Of a stretch of 43,142 bases of DNA, positions 21,558 through 31,377 are shown in pieces. The notes below the pieces were generated by a model. That model was not told where the DNA came from, did not search any database, and was given only the letters and a program-made list of their open reading frames with translations. The translations under genes were made by a program, and so were the position numbers. The stretch is from a virus, in IMG/VR virus record IMGVR_UViG_3300031251_000046, positions 1 through 43,142 of that record, one strand, 5' to 3'. Position 1 is the stretch's first letter; each line of letters opens with the position of its first letter.

Positions 21558-21785
21558 TCAGTTGTAGGTCTGACCGATGTCTTCGGCAGACTGGAAGGGG
21601 AGGCTGTCGGCGAGTCCGCCGAGGCCGTTGGTCTTCGTGGGGATGGCGTTGATGCCGTTGTCCTTGAGGAGTGCCCGCGCGACGTTCAGGTCAGCGGCCG
21701 TTGCGGTGCCGTCCTTGATCTTCGCGAGGAGGAGCTTCGCGCTCTCGTCGAGGATGTCGGATAGGGTAGTGAGGGTGTCAGTCAT
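21558..21785 (-). CDS. Small terminase subunit (T7 gp18-like)
   Basis: 75 residues: LSDILDESAKLLLAKIKDGT, ATAADLNVARALLKDNGINA and a tail LADSLPFQSAEDIG. The pattern 'KDGTATAADLNVAR-LKDNGI...LPF' is characteristic of gp18-type DNA-packaging proteins in T7-like phages (89 residues in T7). The ATG overlaps the stop of the XhlA-like gene (TGATG). It works with the large subunit at 17535-19256. Confidence 0.82.
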   Translation of the reverse strand: MTDTLTTLSDILDESAKLLLAKIKDGTATAADLNVARALLKDNGINAIPTKTNGLGGLADSLPFQSAEDIGQTYN

Positions 21786-22054
21786 CAGAGAGCCATCTTC
21801 GATAGGAGGGTGATGAGCACTCCCTTCGCGTCGCCAAGGTATGCGAGGACGCCCACCACGCCCGCCACAGCGAACATGGAGATGCGCCCCTCGACCTTCG
21901 TCACGCGCGCTGCGAGAGCCTCATGCTTGTCGCTCACACGCTGGTGGTTATCTCGATGCTCTTTGGCGAAGTCGGTGAAGTGCTGGAGGATCAGGTCAAG
22001 CTTCCCCTCGACACGACCGAGATCGCGCTCAGGAGACGTGGATTGTTCGGTCAT
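21785..22054 (-). CDS. XhlA-like coiled-coil membrane protein (holin-like)
   Basis: 89 residues: N-terminal coiled coil (GRVEGKLDLILQHFTDFAKE ... DKHEALAARVTKVEGRI) and one C-terminal transmembrane helix (SMFAVAGVVGVLAYLGDAKG). This is the layout of XhlA/hemolysin-type lysis proteins, and the slot between fibre and small terminase is where T7 keeps its class II holin gp17.5. The genome has another holin-like gene next to the endolysin, so which is the true holin is open. Confidence 0.65.
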   Translation of the reverse strand: MTEQSTSPERDLGRVEGKLDLILQHFTDFAKEHRDNHQRVSDKHEALAARVTKVEGRISMFAVAGVVGVLAYLGDAKGVLITLLSKMAL

Positions 22055-22063
22055 GCTCTTTCG

Positions 22064-23653
22064 TCACATTCTCAGCTTGATTTGCAGAAGCGCGTTGCCG
22101 GAGAAATTGTAGGTGTTCGCGTGGGAGCCATCACCCTGCTCAAGCGCCTGAACGTAATGCGAGCCGAGTTGCGGCTGTGCATTGATCGCAAGGGGCTGCC
22201 CGATCGCCATTGAAGAGTTCGCGGGCGTGTTGTTTTGGGTGAATACTCCGTTCAGCGCGCTGGTTGCTGAGTCCAGGCCGACCGCACACTGCGTGTAAGC
22301 ACCTCCGGTTGCGACCGTGCTGGTGGTTGAGTTGTAGTTGATTGCGATTGCGTCTTCCGCGAGGCCGGACACAAAATTGACCCGGTTGTTTGTGCTGCCG
22401 TGCGCCGCGCGAAAGCCGGTCGCTGTGAGCGTATAACCCACGTTATCCTGAACGGACGCGACCACGTCTCGGCGGTTGAACGCATTCCAAACATTAAGCG
22501 CGCAATAAGCGCCACCGCTCGCCGCCGCGGGGGATGGGACCCAGTCAACAAGCGCGGAGCCATTCGTCGCGATTGTTCCGACATAGACCCCATTGCCCGC
22601 GAGGGGACCGTTCGTGATGGTCACGTTGTTGACGAGCAAGCCCTGCGTTCGCCGAAGCTCCGAGGTGCCCGCCCCAGTCCCACGAGACGTGGTGGAGGTC
22701 CACGCGGGGCCACGAGTGCAGCGAAGGGTGGCACCATCCAACCACACGAACATATCGTAGAGGCTGGAGGCGGCTGCGGCGGCTGGGCTCTTCGTGGCGT
22801 CAGAGAGAGCTTGTGACAGCTCAGTGAACTGCAGTGAGACGAACGTCGAGCCATTCCACGCCGGGACGATGAAGCCCAGGTCTGGTGTGAAGTAGACCGT
22901 CGCGCCACCTGACACGGCGTTATACATGACCGGGACGCCGGACTGCAGCGTCAGCCGCCCCCCAACCTGTGGGGTTGGAAGTGTCGGAGCGCTGAGGAGG
23001 TCCGAGTAGCTCCCAGTCGCAGCCACCGTCGCGAGCCCTAGAGATGCCCGTTGAGCAGCCACTGAAGCGGACGTGAGGAGCGCTCGGCCAACCGCGGTGC
23101 TGTCGATGATCTGCGTCGACGCAACGGACATGCTCGCCGATGCAATGCGGGACCAGTGCGTCCCGTCGAACACCACGAGGTCAGTGGCGATCCAGGTCGA
23201 CACGCCATCGAGGGTGGTGGACCCTGGGTTGGAGACGATCCGGTAGTGGCCGGCTTGCCCAATCCCCGAGGCGAGCACAGGGGTGTTAGCGGCAGCGTCC
23301 CATGTCCCGTCGTAGACGAGGAGACCGGCCAGCAACGCTACACTTCGGCTCAGCTCCTGAAGGCCGAAGATCGCTTGCTTGGATGCCCTGTTGAGGGCCA
23401 GCGCGGGCAGATCGCCGGCTGTGAAATTGGAGGTGGGGTTCGCGATCGAGGTGGAGCGCGAGATGACGATTGCCTGACCGACGAGCGGCGCGGTGTTGAA
23501 GGAGATGGTCGCCGAGGATGTCCAGGTGTAAGCGGAGACAACCACACCGCCAACCGTGACGATGACATCCGAGCGGTTGAGGTAGTCAAAGGGGACGGCG
23601 AACGACACAGTCGCTCCGTCGCCCACGTAGGTGGCGGGAGTGTAGAGGGCCAT
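22064..23653 (-). CDS. Tail fibre protein (T7 gp17-like N-terminus)
   Basis: 529 residues (T7 gp17 has 553). The N-terminal 150 residues follow the T7 fibre attachment domain: ATYVGDGATVSFAVPFDYLN, VVVSAYTWTSSATISFNTAP and LPALALNRASKQAIFGLQEL. The C-terminal part is Gly/Ser/Asn-rich, strand-rich and unlike T7, as expected for receptor binding. AAGGAC precedes ATG 23653. A 70-base gap upstream carries the inverted pair CCGGGGC/GCCCCGG without a T-run. Confidence 0.88.
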   Translation of the reverse strand: MALYTPATYVGDGATVSFAVPFDYLNRSDVIVTVGGVVVSAYTWTSSATISFNTAPLVGQAIVISRSTSIANPTSNFTAGDLPALALNRASKQAIFGLQELSRSVALLAGLLVYDGTWDAAANTPVLASGIGQAGHYRIVSNPGSTTLDGVSTWIATDLVVFDGTHWSRIASASMSVASTQIIDSTAVGRALLTSASVAAQRASLGLATVAATGSYSDLLSAPTLPTPQVGGRLTLQSGVPVMYNAVSGGATVYFTPDLGFIVPAWNGSTFVSLQFTELSQALSDATKSPAAAAASSLYDMFVWLDGATLRCTRGPAWTSTTSRGTGAGTSELRRTQGLLVNNVTITNGPLAGNGVYVGTIATNGSALVDWVPSPAAASGGAYCALNVWNAFNRRDVVASVQDNVGYTLTATGFRAAHGSTNNRVNFVSGLAEDAIAINYNSTTSTVATGGAYTQCAVGLDSATSALNGVFTQNNTPANSSMAIGQPLAINAQPQLGSHYVQALEQGDGSHANTYNFSGNALLQIKLRM

Positions 23654-23723
23654 GGTCCTTATGGGAAGGTTGAGGACCGGGGCGTGAGCTTTCGCATCAG
23701 AGGCCCCGGCCGTGTCGTGTGCG

Positions 23724-26700
23724 CTACCAGCGCGGAGACTTTGGTGGGTGAACGGGACGGTCGGTGATCATCGAGTTCAGGATTGCGCCGGTGACAAGGT
23801 TGTTGCTGAACAGACGGTGCCAGTCTCGGAGTTCATCCTGGGACAGTCGCCGGTTCTCCGTGAAGGACTTGACGGTGCCGCCAATGGCCTTGCTGGTGTC
23901 AGTGATGAGTGACGTTGTGGGGTTTCCGAAGAGGAGGTCTGACTGCTGCCCAGTATTCCGCGCATCGAAGAAGGGCTTCTGCCCGAAGAACGGCAGCGCG
24001 CTATCGACGGCAGTCGGGAGCATTGAGGACCACCCATGGCGCTGAATGGCCGCCCCGATGAGGTGCGGAGCATCCAGGCGCTTGTCGATCCACGCTCCAC
24101 TATCACTGCGGCCGAGCGCAGCGATGTGCTGCTGCACGGCATAGATGAGCGTCGGGATCGCAGCACCGAGCGCGAGCGCGGCGGTCGACTGGCTGTCGTG
24201 CATCGCGAGGCCCATCATGAGCTGCTTGTCATAGGCATGGAGGGGGAATGCGCGGAACTGCATGATCATCCGCCAGATGGGATGTGGCATCCATTGGTGC
24301 ATGGAGCCGATGTCATTCTCTTGGATGACCTGTCGCGCCTTCCGCATCAAAGCCTGCTCAAAGCTGATGCGCGCTTCCTGATCCCGCCAGCTATCGAGCC
24401 GTGGGTCTGTCAGCTTACCATTCGTGAAGATGCCGCGCTCTGACTGCGCGTTATCCTTGACGCCGCGCAGCACACGCTGCAGCATCTCGTCGCTGAGGCC
24501 GAGTTGGGCCATGCGGCGGTAGTTGGCCTTCGTCGTGTCAAAGCCGCCTCCGGGAAGCTCTGGGAAGCGATGTGCCATGTCGAAGAACTCTTGCGCGATC
24601 GCCTTCGCGGTCCACTGCTTCATCATGCCGTCCACGAAGTGGAAGCCTGATAGGTGAAGCACTGCATCACTCGCCGTCGTCAACTTCTCATTGGCGTGAT
24701 CCCAGAAGCCAGAAGCCTCCAGCGGCAGTGAGTGCAGGTCGTCAGCGTGGGTGTGATCCGCGATCAAGCGGACACCTTCAGCACCGAGGCCGAAGACATT
24801 CTCCACCCATCGGTCGAGTGCGTTGGCTTTCACCCAGCGACCATCCGCGGTGATGATGCGCCGGAAGGACGGCACCTGCTGCGCGAGCGCGCCGAGGCTG
24901 ATCTCTGAGAGCATGTTGTAGCTCTCACCAAGCTGCGCGAACGTGAACTGGTTGCCGAGCCTCATGAGGTTCAGCTTCCCGAGTGCGCGGACAGCTTGGG
25001 CCCACCTCTCCTGTTGCTGCGGATGCGGGACGCCCTTGATCTGATCATAGGCAACCTGCAGCGCCTGGACTTCACGATCGGTTGTCGTCCGAGGGACGCC
25101 CTCATCGTGGCCCCTCGCGCGCACGGCGTTGATGAGCGCATTCCAGTCGCCATCGTTCGTGATGCCGTCCACCAGCAGTTCACCGGGGTTCGCAGCGTCC
25201 GGGATGCGGACACGCGCGAGAGCCACCTTCGCCCACCCGTGTCGAGCGTAGGCGTTCGTGAGCGCTGTGGCATTGTTCACGAGGAGGTCAGAGAGCTTCG
25301 TGCCGTCGTGCTCGGCAAACTCATCCATCAGGATGCGCCGCTTCGCTCGCGGATCAGCGGAGCTGTCTCGGCCCTTTCGCAGCCGCTCGATGACCTGAGA
25401 GGCTTCGTCTTCACCCAGTCCATAACGGTTGACGAGGTCCCACTTCACGCTTTCGAGATTATCGACCGCGAACATGCGAGCGACGTTGTCGTCGACCACG
25501 CCCTGTGCGCGCTTGTAAATCTCCCGAGTCATCCCTCGCCCGAGCTTGTCGAGAAGGGGAGTGTCGATGAGGTGGGGCTGTGCCGAGGCGATCGCCTTCG
25601 TGATCAACTGCTCGACGTGGGCATAGCTTTTCTGATCGACGGTGGCCGCGACCTTCGCCGCCGACCACACACGCATCAGGTAGCGCTCGTCACCTTCAAC
25701 AGACCCGAAGCCGTCAACGGGACGACCTTCGAGGCCCTCCGTGAGGAAGGGCGAGTTCTGGTGCTGGCGCACTTCGTCAGCGACGGAGTTGTAGTGTGAG
25801 GCGGCTTGTTGTGCCCACTTAGGCATCGCCTTGAACTCCGGGGAGTTGTTCGGCAGCCGCAGGGCCTCAGCGATGGTGGCTTCAAACTCAGACTCGCGGC
25901 TCTTCGCGGCGAAGTAGTTGAGACCTTTCTCTTCCTTCCAAGCGTCGAGCGCGACCTTACGCGCCTGTGCGATGCGGACGGTTGACGCGCTGGACTTCTG
26001 GCGGGCGTAAAGCTCAGCCGAGTGCGGCGTTACCGCGCCGCCTTGCTTCCCGACGCTGTCCTCGACGAGGACGCCACCGAGGGCTCTGACGGCGGGGTTG
26101 TTGGATCGACCAAGCACCCCGGCGATGCTAAACCGGACTCCTCCAAGTGCCGTTCGAGCGACACCGGATTGCTCCAGTCCGCCAAGGCCAGAGGCTGCCG
26201 AGAGTTGCGGTCGCCCTCGGGTGATGATGGGCTCCCCGGCTTCCGGGGGAAGTTCACCACTCGTGGATGCGAGGGCTTCTGAGGCGGCCTTGCCGAGCCG
26301 CTGGGCAGGCTTTGCGTTCTCATCGTATATCCCCTTCAACCAGTTCTGGAACGCCTCTGAGGGGACGTTCTCCGGGAGATTTCCTGTGGCAGCATAATAC
26401 ATCCGCCGCCAAACGTCGACCGCTCCCTTGTAGAGCTTCCCGACTACAGTGTGGTTGTCCTGCAGGTGCGCCAGCCCCTTCGCCCACTCCTGAGCGAGCC
26501 ATTCCTGGTGGCTCATGGTGTATTTGAGGTGGCTGCCCGGGTAGGCTTCCGTGACCGGGCGGTCGAGGCCAAAGCTCTCGCCGCTTATCTTCGCCACCTG
26601 TCCGGGGGCGTAGTAGGTCTTGTGGAACTCTCCGAGGGTCTGCCCGGGGACCTTCGCCTTCCAGCGGCCCCACGCTCGGTTGAGCGACGCCAGCTCCTGC

Positions 26701-28529
26701 GTTGCCCCACCCTCGGCATTGAAGCTGCCGCGGTAGAGGCGCATCCCGTGCTTGACCATGTCGTAGGCGTGGCCGAACTCGTGGCTCAACGTCTCGACGA
26801 TCATAGCCTGAGGGAGGCTGTGGTCGACCAGGATGCGGACCGAGCCGTCACCCATAGGGATCGCCACACCGAACATTCCGTCGCGCCAGCCGGACCACTT
26901 CCGAATGTCCCCGACGCGCAGCAGCGAGGTGAGGTTCAGCTTCGCGGCCAAGGCCTCGACATACTGCGCGGACTTCCGCGACAGGCTGCTCTCGTTCAGG
27001 ACGTTTGTCTCGACATCGTTGGGCCCGAGCTGGGGCCGCTCCGGGGGCGTCGGGATGTCCTTAGGCTTCGGTATATCGGTCGGGTCGGGGGGCTCGATGA
27101 TCGGTTCGGCAGGGCGGTTGTCCCCGCGGCGCGCTAGGCGGCGGCGGAAGACTTCGTCAGCGCGGTCAATCGCGTCCCACTCATCGTTCCGCTTGATGGC
27201 GTCATCGACGGTCGGGTCTCCGGTCCTGCGCGGCTGCGCCGGGTCCGCGGGGCGGATTGGCTCGGGGCGCTCGGGCGAGGGGCCGTTGGGGTCCTCGATC
27301 GCCGGCTTCGTGGGGTCAGCGTCCCCGATCGTGTCGCGGATACCCTTGCGCGCGGCGCGTCCGAAGCCCTCAGACCCATGCGCTCCTGAGAGGAGCCCGT
27401 AGGTCGCACCCAGTGCCGCGCCGGTCAGTGCTGACATGGCGAGGTCGTGGTGCTCCGGGTCACCGTTGTGGTTGAGGCTGTAGTCGAGGGCTGTGTTGGA
27501 GCCCGCTCCGAGGGCCGCATTGACGGCCACGCGGCTGGCTGTGCCGAGCTGGTAGGTCTTCGTGGCGACGTTGCCGAGGGCCCCGGTGCCCACCCCGATC
27601 GCAATAGCGGTGGGGTCGAGGAACGTCGCGAGGCCCCTCGCCGCCGTCCCACGCCAGCCCGCCGCCTCAACCTGCTGCACCTTCGACTGCTGCGTCTCGG
27701 CGGCTGATTGGATGGCGTCGGCGTGTTCGGGGGAGATGGCGTGGGTTAGCCAGTCATGATACTCGGGCGCGAGGCCCTTGGTCCGCTGGTCCCACTCTTC
27801 CTGGGACATCTTGTAGGGCTCTGCAGAGGCCTCGAATGAGGAAAGGGAGCCGGCCCTCATGATGGTGCTGGTCAGCGAGTCGGCGCTGTAGGCGGCCTTG
27901 AGAACGTCAGGAAACGATGCTGTGCTCTCGCGGTGTGCGCGCTGCTCGTCGGGGGTGGCGTCGGGCGGGGGCGTCCAGATGTCGTCGTAGGTCTTGACGG
28001 ACTTCGCAGGGACATCCATTGACCCCGGAGTGCCGTCTCCGAAGCCTGTTACAGGACCTCCGACAGGCTGCGGGGCCGAGGGCGTGACCCCGTCGAGGTT
28101 CGCCAGCTCAACTGCTCGGTTGTAGCGTTCGTTGACGTTCTTGACCTTGGGGACCTCATACTGGCGGGTCCACACGTCAGCCCCGTGCATCATGCTGTCT
28201 TGAGACCGGAGGTCATCCAGCACGCCGCGGTAGGGTCCGAGAAGTTCGTTCTTGAGGTGCTCGCGTTGAACACGCGGGTCTTGCCACGGCAGCCCCATGG
28301 CCGCCGCGGTGCTCTTGAGTTGGACGGCGCGGGTGGAGTTCCACTGACCCCACCCGATGCTGTCTGAGCCGTCAGCCCCGTCGCCTTCCGCGGTGGCCCC
28401 ACTATCGAGGTTCTTGCCGCTCTCCCAGGCGATGGAGCCGAGAGCGCCGCGCGCGGTCTGCTCCGGGACGCCTAGGTCAGTCAGCGTGTCGAGGAATGCT
28501 TGCCGGTTGACTCGGCCCTGGTCACTCAT
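23724..28529 (-). CDS. Internal virion protein D (gp16-like) with N-terminal lysozyme-type domain and HExxH motif
   Basis: Ejected channel protein, 1601 residues (T7 gp16 has 1318). Residues 1-100 form a phage tail-lysozyme-type domain: TARGALGSIAWESGKNLDSG and SIGWGQWNSTRAVQL, for local peptidoglycan cleavage during entry. A zinc-metallopeptidase-like HEFGH occurs at residues 583-587, within VETLSHEFGHAYDMVKHG; T7 gp16 is not known for this. A Gly/Ala-rich membrane-like stretch (LSGAHGSEGFGRAARKG region) and a long helical C-terminal half follow, ending in a gp16-like segment with HQWMPHPIWRMIMQFRAFPL. The ATG overlaps the gp15 stop (ATGA). Confidence 0.9.
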   Translation of the reverse strand: MSDQGRVNRQAFLDTLTDLGVPEQTARGALGSIAWESGKNLDSGATAEGDGADGSDSIGWGQWNSTRAVQLKSTAAAMGLPWQDPRVQREHLKNELLGPYRGVLDDLRSQDSMMHGADVWTRQYEVPKVKNVNERYNRAVELANLDGVTPSAPQPVGGPVTGFGDGTPGSMDVPAKSVKTYDDIWTPPPDATPDEQRAHRESTASFPDVLKAAYSADSLTSTIMRAGSLSSFEASAEPYKMSQEEWDQRTKGLAPEYHDWLTHAISPEHADAIQSAAETQQSKVQQVEAAGWRGTAARGLATFLDPTAIAIGVGTGALGNVATKTYQLGTASRVAVNAALGAGSNTALDYSLNHNGDPEHHDLAMSALTGAALGATYGLLSGAHGSEGFGRAARKGIRDTIGDADPTKPAIEDPNGPSPERPEPIRPADPAQPRRTGDPTVDDAIKRNDEWDAIDRADEVFRRRLARRGDNRPAEPIIEPPDPTDIPKPKDIPTPPERPQLGPNDVETNVLNESSLSRKSAQYVEALAAKLNLTSLLRVGDIRKWSGWRDGMFGVAIPMGDGSVRILVDHSLPQAMIVETLSHEFGHAYDMVKHGMRLYRGSFNAEGGATQELASLNRAWGRWKAKVPGQTLGEFHKTYYAPGQVAKISGESFGLDRPVTEAYPGSHLKYTMSHQEWLAQEWAKGLAHLQDNHTVVGKLYKGAVDVWRRMYYAATGNLPENVPSEAFQNWLKGIYDENAKPAQRLGKAASEALASTSGELPPEAGEPIITRGRPQLSAASGLGGLEQSGVARTALGGVRFSIAGVLGRSNNPAVRALGGVLVEDSVGKQGGAVTPHSAELYARQKSSASTVRIAQARKVALDAWKEEKGLNYFAAKSRESEFEATIAEALRLPNNSPEFKAMPKWAQQAASHYNSVADEVRQHQNSPFLTEGLEGRPVDGFGSVEGDERYLMRVWSAAKVAATVDQKSYAHVEQLITKAIASAQPHLIDTPLLDKLGRGMTREIYKRAQGVVDDNVARMFAVDNLESVKWDLVNRYGLGEDEASQVIERLRKGRDSSADPRAKRRILMDEFAEHDGTKLSDLLVNNATALTNAYARHGWAKVALARVRIPDAANPGELLVDGITNDGDWNALINAVRARGHDEGVPRTTTDREVQALQVAYDQIKGVPHPQQQERWAQAVRALGKLNLMRLGNQFTFAQLGESYNMLSEISLGALAQQVPSFRRIITADGRWVKANALDRWVENVFGLGAEGVRLIADHTHADDLHSLPLEASGFWDHANEKLTTASDAVLHLSGFHFVDGMMKQWTAKAIAQEFFDMAHRFPELPGGGFDTTKANYRRMAQLGLSDEMLQRVLRGVKDNAQSERGIFTNGKLTDPRLDSWRDQEARISFEQALMRKARQVIQENDIGSMHQWMPHPIWRMIMQFRAFPLHAYDKQLMMGLAMHDSQSTAALALGAAIPTLIYAVQQHIAALGRSDSGAWIDKRLDAPHLIGAAIQRHGWSSMLPTAVDSALPFFGQKPFFDARNTGQQSDLLFGNPTTSLITDTSKAIGGTVKSFTENRRLSQDELRDWHRLFSNNLVTGAILNSMITDRPVHPPKSPRW

Positions 28530-30775
28530 TCGTTCTTGATCCCGTGTCTCTCGTTGTAGCGTTGGATGATGGCCTTACCGACAGCGCTGTCGCGGCCGAC
28601 GAGACCGCGCCCCGACATGACCTGCTCGTAGGCCGAGTCATTGGCGGGATCGGCGATGAGGTGGTAACCCTTGACGATGGCCGTGCTGAACGGTAGGTGC
28701 CGCCCATCCGTGGTGAACTGCTGATCTGGGTCGGCCGCCTTGGCCGCCGCTGCGGCGCTAGCGCGCATCGCGGTGGCGTGTTGCAGTCGCAGGTTCCCAG
28801 CTTCTCGCTCGGCGTTGAGCGTCTGTTGCACCCCGACGAGGTCGCCATGGGACAGCCGCGCGCCGCCGTGGACCGGGATGCCGTTGCCGTCGAGGACCAT
28901 GAAGTATCCCTGGCCAGTATCCTTCAGCGTCAGGTCGCCGGGGTGATAGCCCTCGGCCTGTCCCGCAGGGGACTTGGCGTAGTCGGAGAGGATGCGGCTG
29001 GAGACCTGCCCATAGTCGAAGTCGTTGTTGGAGGACTTCCGCATCCACATGCCGCCGACCACTTGTCCGGTCTTGGCCATGTATTGGGCGGCAGCGTCCA
29101 CCGCCTCATCACCCCCCAGTCCACCGGACTTTGCGAGGGCTGTGGAGAGGCTGTGCATCTCGCGGATGATCTCGCTGCGGTTGCGCGCGTTGGCGTAGTC
29201 GTAGCCCAACGTGCCCCAGAGGGCGCGCGCCGCAGCGCTGTGTGGATTGGCGAGGGAGTCGATCTTGTTCTTGATCGCGTCGAGCTGCGGACGCATGAAG
29301 TCTGCCGTCTCAGGCGTCTCAATGCGAATTGCATTGGCTGCACCGTTGAGCGCCTGAGCGTCCGTGAAGCGGGAGCCATCCGGGTTCTGGGCGTAGTCCT
29401 GGAGGACGCGCGCCGTCGTGAAGAACGATCGGGACTTGTCGTTGAGGAGGTCCTTCGCATAGGCCGGGCTGCGATCTTCGATGGCCTTGAAGCGATTGAA
29501 TGCAACACCGAGCTGCTGGCCCTTTGCGGGGTCCGTCAGATCGGTGTTGTTCGCGAGCTTTACCGCGCTCTCGATCTCGCCCTTCCACGCCGAGTTGACC
29601 ACACCGTTGTCGATGAAGACCTGCGCCTCTCGGTTGAAGGTCTGCGTGGGGGTCTCCCCATGGGCCTTCGCAGCGGCAGTTGACTGGGCGTTGAATGCCG
29701 CGACTGCTGTGCTCTGGCGCTTCTCGCGCGTGAGCGTCTCCGTGGAGTTGTCAACGGGGTTGGTGTATTGCGTATCGGCAATGGCCTGGAATGACCCGTC
29801 ACCGGCCAGGAGATGGTTGAGGTCATCGGCCGCGACAGCCTGTTCCGTGGCGGCCTTGGCGGCCTTCACATTGGTCGTCTGCTGCACCTTTTGCCAGGAG
29901 GCGAAGGTATCAGCGCGCTGCGGGTGCTCTGCGAGAGCCGGGACGACGCCTTCCTCTCCGTTCACGCCCTGGCGCTTGGCGCTGGCAAACTCGACAGCCC
30001 AGTTGGGGTCGTCAGCCACACGCCGTCCAAGGTCCGCCCAGATGATCGCATCGGCCTCTTTGGGGGTCCGCTTGAGGCCGGTCACGAGCTGTGACTTGGT
30101 CTTGTTGATCACGTCCCAGGCGTCCTGCGGGGGGACCTTCCCGAACACACTATCCATGTCGATCTGCACGAGTTGTGCGGCGGACTGGTTGGTGTGATCT
30201 TCCTGTGCCTGGACGCGCGCTCCGAGGACCTTCTGTTGTGCGGTGGCGAGGAGAGAGTTGTATCCCGCCCCGAAGCCCCACGCTTGTCCGCTGTCGCCCT
30301 GCCACCCGTTGTCTTGGGTGATCTGCTCGCGGCGCTGCTGGAGCCACTGAGGGCCATCCTCGGGCCGCAGTGCGCCGGTGCCGATCGCCTCCGCATACTC
30401 CTTGCTGAGGTTCGCCGCGGCATACTGCCCCGAGATCATGTCCGCCTTCACCTGGACGTTCGGATGGAAGTCCCGCGGTATTTCGCCGGAGCGAACCTTC
30501 GCGTCGAACTCCTCGGGGGTGTTCAGCGCCTTGAGGCGGTCAAGCCGCTTCTGGTCGGTGGTCTCCCGGTTTGCGCTGTTGGCGACGGAGGCAAGCCCCG
30601 ACTCGAATGCGCCGACCCCGGTCGAGAATGAGGAGAGAGATTGCGCGAGGTCCCCGAGGCGGGTGTCCTGCTGGGGAGCACGCACTCCCGGAGACGCGAT
30701 CGAGACTGCCCCCGGGACTGCGAGGCGGTCTGGGTCCGTCAGCTCGGGAGGGGCGGCCCTAACGTAGTCGTTCAT
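28526..30775 (-). CDS. Internal virion protein C (gp15-like)
   Basis: 749 residues (T7 gp15 has 747). Mostly helical and polar. Recognised from size, gene order and segments such as GDLAQSLSSFSTGVGAFESG and TDQKRLDRLKALNTPEEFDA, which resemble gp15-type ejection proteins that line the trans-envelope channel with gp14 and gp16. The ATG at 30775 overlaps the gp14 stop, and the stop overlaps the gp16 ATG. Confidence 0.85.
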   Translation of the reverse strand: MNDYVRAAPPELTDPDRLAVPGAVSIASPGVRAPQQDTRLGDLAQSLSSFSTGVGAFESGLASVANSANRETTDQKRLDRLKALNTPEEFDAKVRSGEIPRDFHPNVQVKADMISGQYAAANLSKEYAEAIGTGALRPEDGPQWLQQRREQITQDNGWQGDSGQAWGFGAGYNSLLATAQQKVLGARVQAQEDHTNQSAAQLVQIDMDSVFGKVPPQDAWDVINKTKSQLVTGLKRTPKEADAIIWADLGRRVADDPNWAVEFASAKRQGVNGEEGVVPALAEHPQRADTFASWQKVQQTTNVKAAKAATEQAVAADDLNHLLAGDGSFQAIADTQYTNPVDNSTETLTREKRQSTAVAAFNAQSTAAAKAHGETPTQTFNREAQVFIDNGVVNSAWKGEIESAVKLANNTDLTDPAKGQQLGVAFNRFKAIEDRSPAYAKDLLNDKSRSFFTTARVLQDYAQNPDGSRFTDAQALNGAANAIRIETPETADFMRPQLDAIKNKIDSLANPHSAAARALWGTLGYDYANARNRSEIIREMHSLSTALAKSGGLGGDEAVDAAAQYMAKTGQVVGGMWMRKSSNNDFDYGQVSSRILSDYAKSPAGQAEGYHPGDLTLKDTGQGYFMVLDGNGIPVHGGARLSHGDLVGVQQTLNAEREAGNLRLQHATAMRASAAAAAKAADPDQQFTTDGRHLPFSTAIVKGYHLIADPANDSAYEQVMSGRGLVGRDSAVGKAIIQRYNERHGIKNE

Positions 30776-31377
30776 TAACTGACCACCTGGGTTGTTGAGA
30801 GGGTGTTGGTGTTGTGGGTTGCGCTGTTGTAGAAGCTCAGCCCCTGCCCGATGTCTCCGACGCCCGCGCCCGCGATCTTGAGGAGTTCATTCGTGCGCGA
30901 CGGAGGCTGGACGGAGGGGAGCGCGTTGTTGCGCGCCTGAGTGCCGTTGAAGGCCGACTCTTCTTGCGCGTAGATGTTCGCGCGCTCCGTGCCCAGGTTC
31001 TGGGTGATGGCGCTCTCTTGGCGGCCCTCCGACATGATGTAGCTCTGCATCAGCGCGTCGAGCGAATGGGACCCGTCGACACCCGCCGCCCCACCTGCCG
31101 CGCGCGCCGTGGCTTCCGCCTCAGTCGCCTTTAAGCGGTCATTGAAGAGTTCGGTGGAGGCCGCGTTGTTGGCGTTCGTCTGCTCGGTCGAGAACTGGTT
31201 GTAGGTCTGTGCAAGGGCGACGTTGTTTTGGATCGCGTCTAGGTAGGAATAGGCGTTGGTGCGGTTGGCCTGTTGGGAGGCCTGTCCATAAGCGGCGTTC
31301 GCGCCGAGGGCCTGGATGCCGAAGTTCGCCGCCGACAGAACGCCACCCCCGATCGCCATCGTGGTTGGATCACACAT
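30775..31377 (-). CDS. Internal virion protein B (gp14-like)
   Basis: 200 residues (T7 gp14 has 196). Begins MCDPTTMAIGGGVLSAANFG, a Gly/Ala-rich hydrophobic start typical of gp14, then a Gln/Asn/Ala-rich helical core (QASQQANRTNAYSYLDAIQN). Gp14 forms the outer-membrane part of the ejection channel. The start overlaps the 3' end of the gp13-like gene by eight bases. Confidence 0.85.
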   Translation of the reverse strand: MCDPTTMAIGGGVLSAANFGIQALGANAAYGQASQQANRTNAYSYLDAIQNNVALAQTYNQFSTEQTNANNAASTELFNDRLKATEAEATARAAGGAAGVDGSHSLDALMQSYIMSEGRQESAITQNLGTERANIYAQEESAFNGTQARNNALPSVQPPSRTNELLKIAGAGVGDIGQGLSFYNSATHNTNTLSTTQVVS

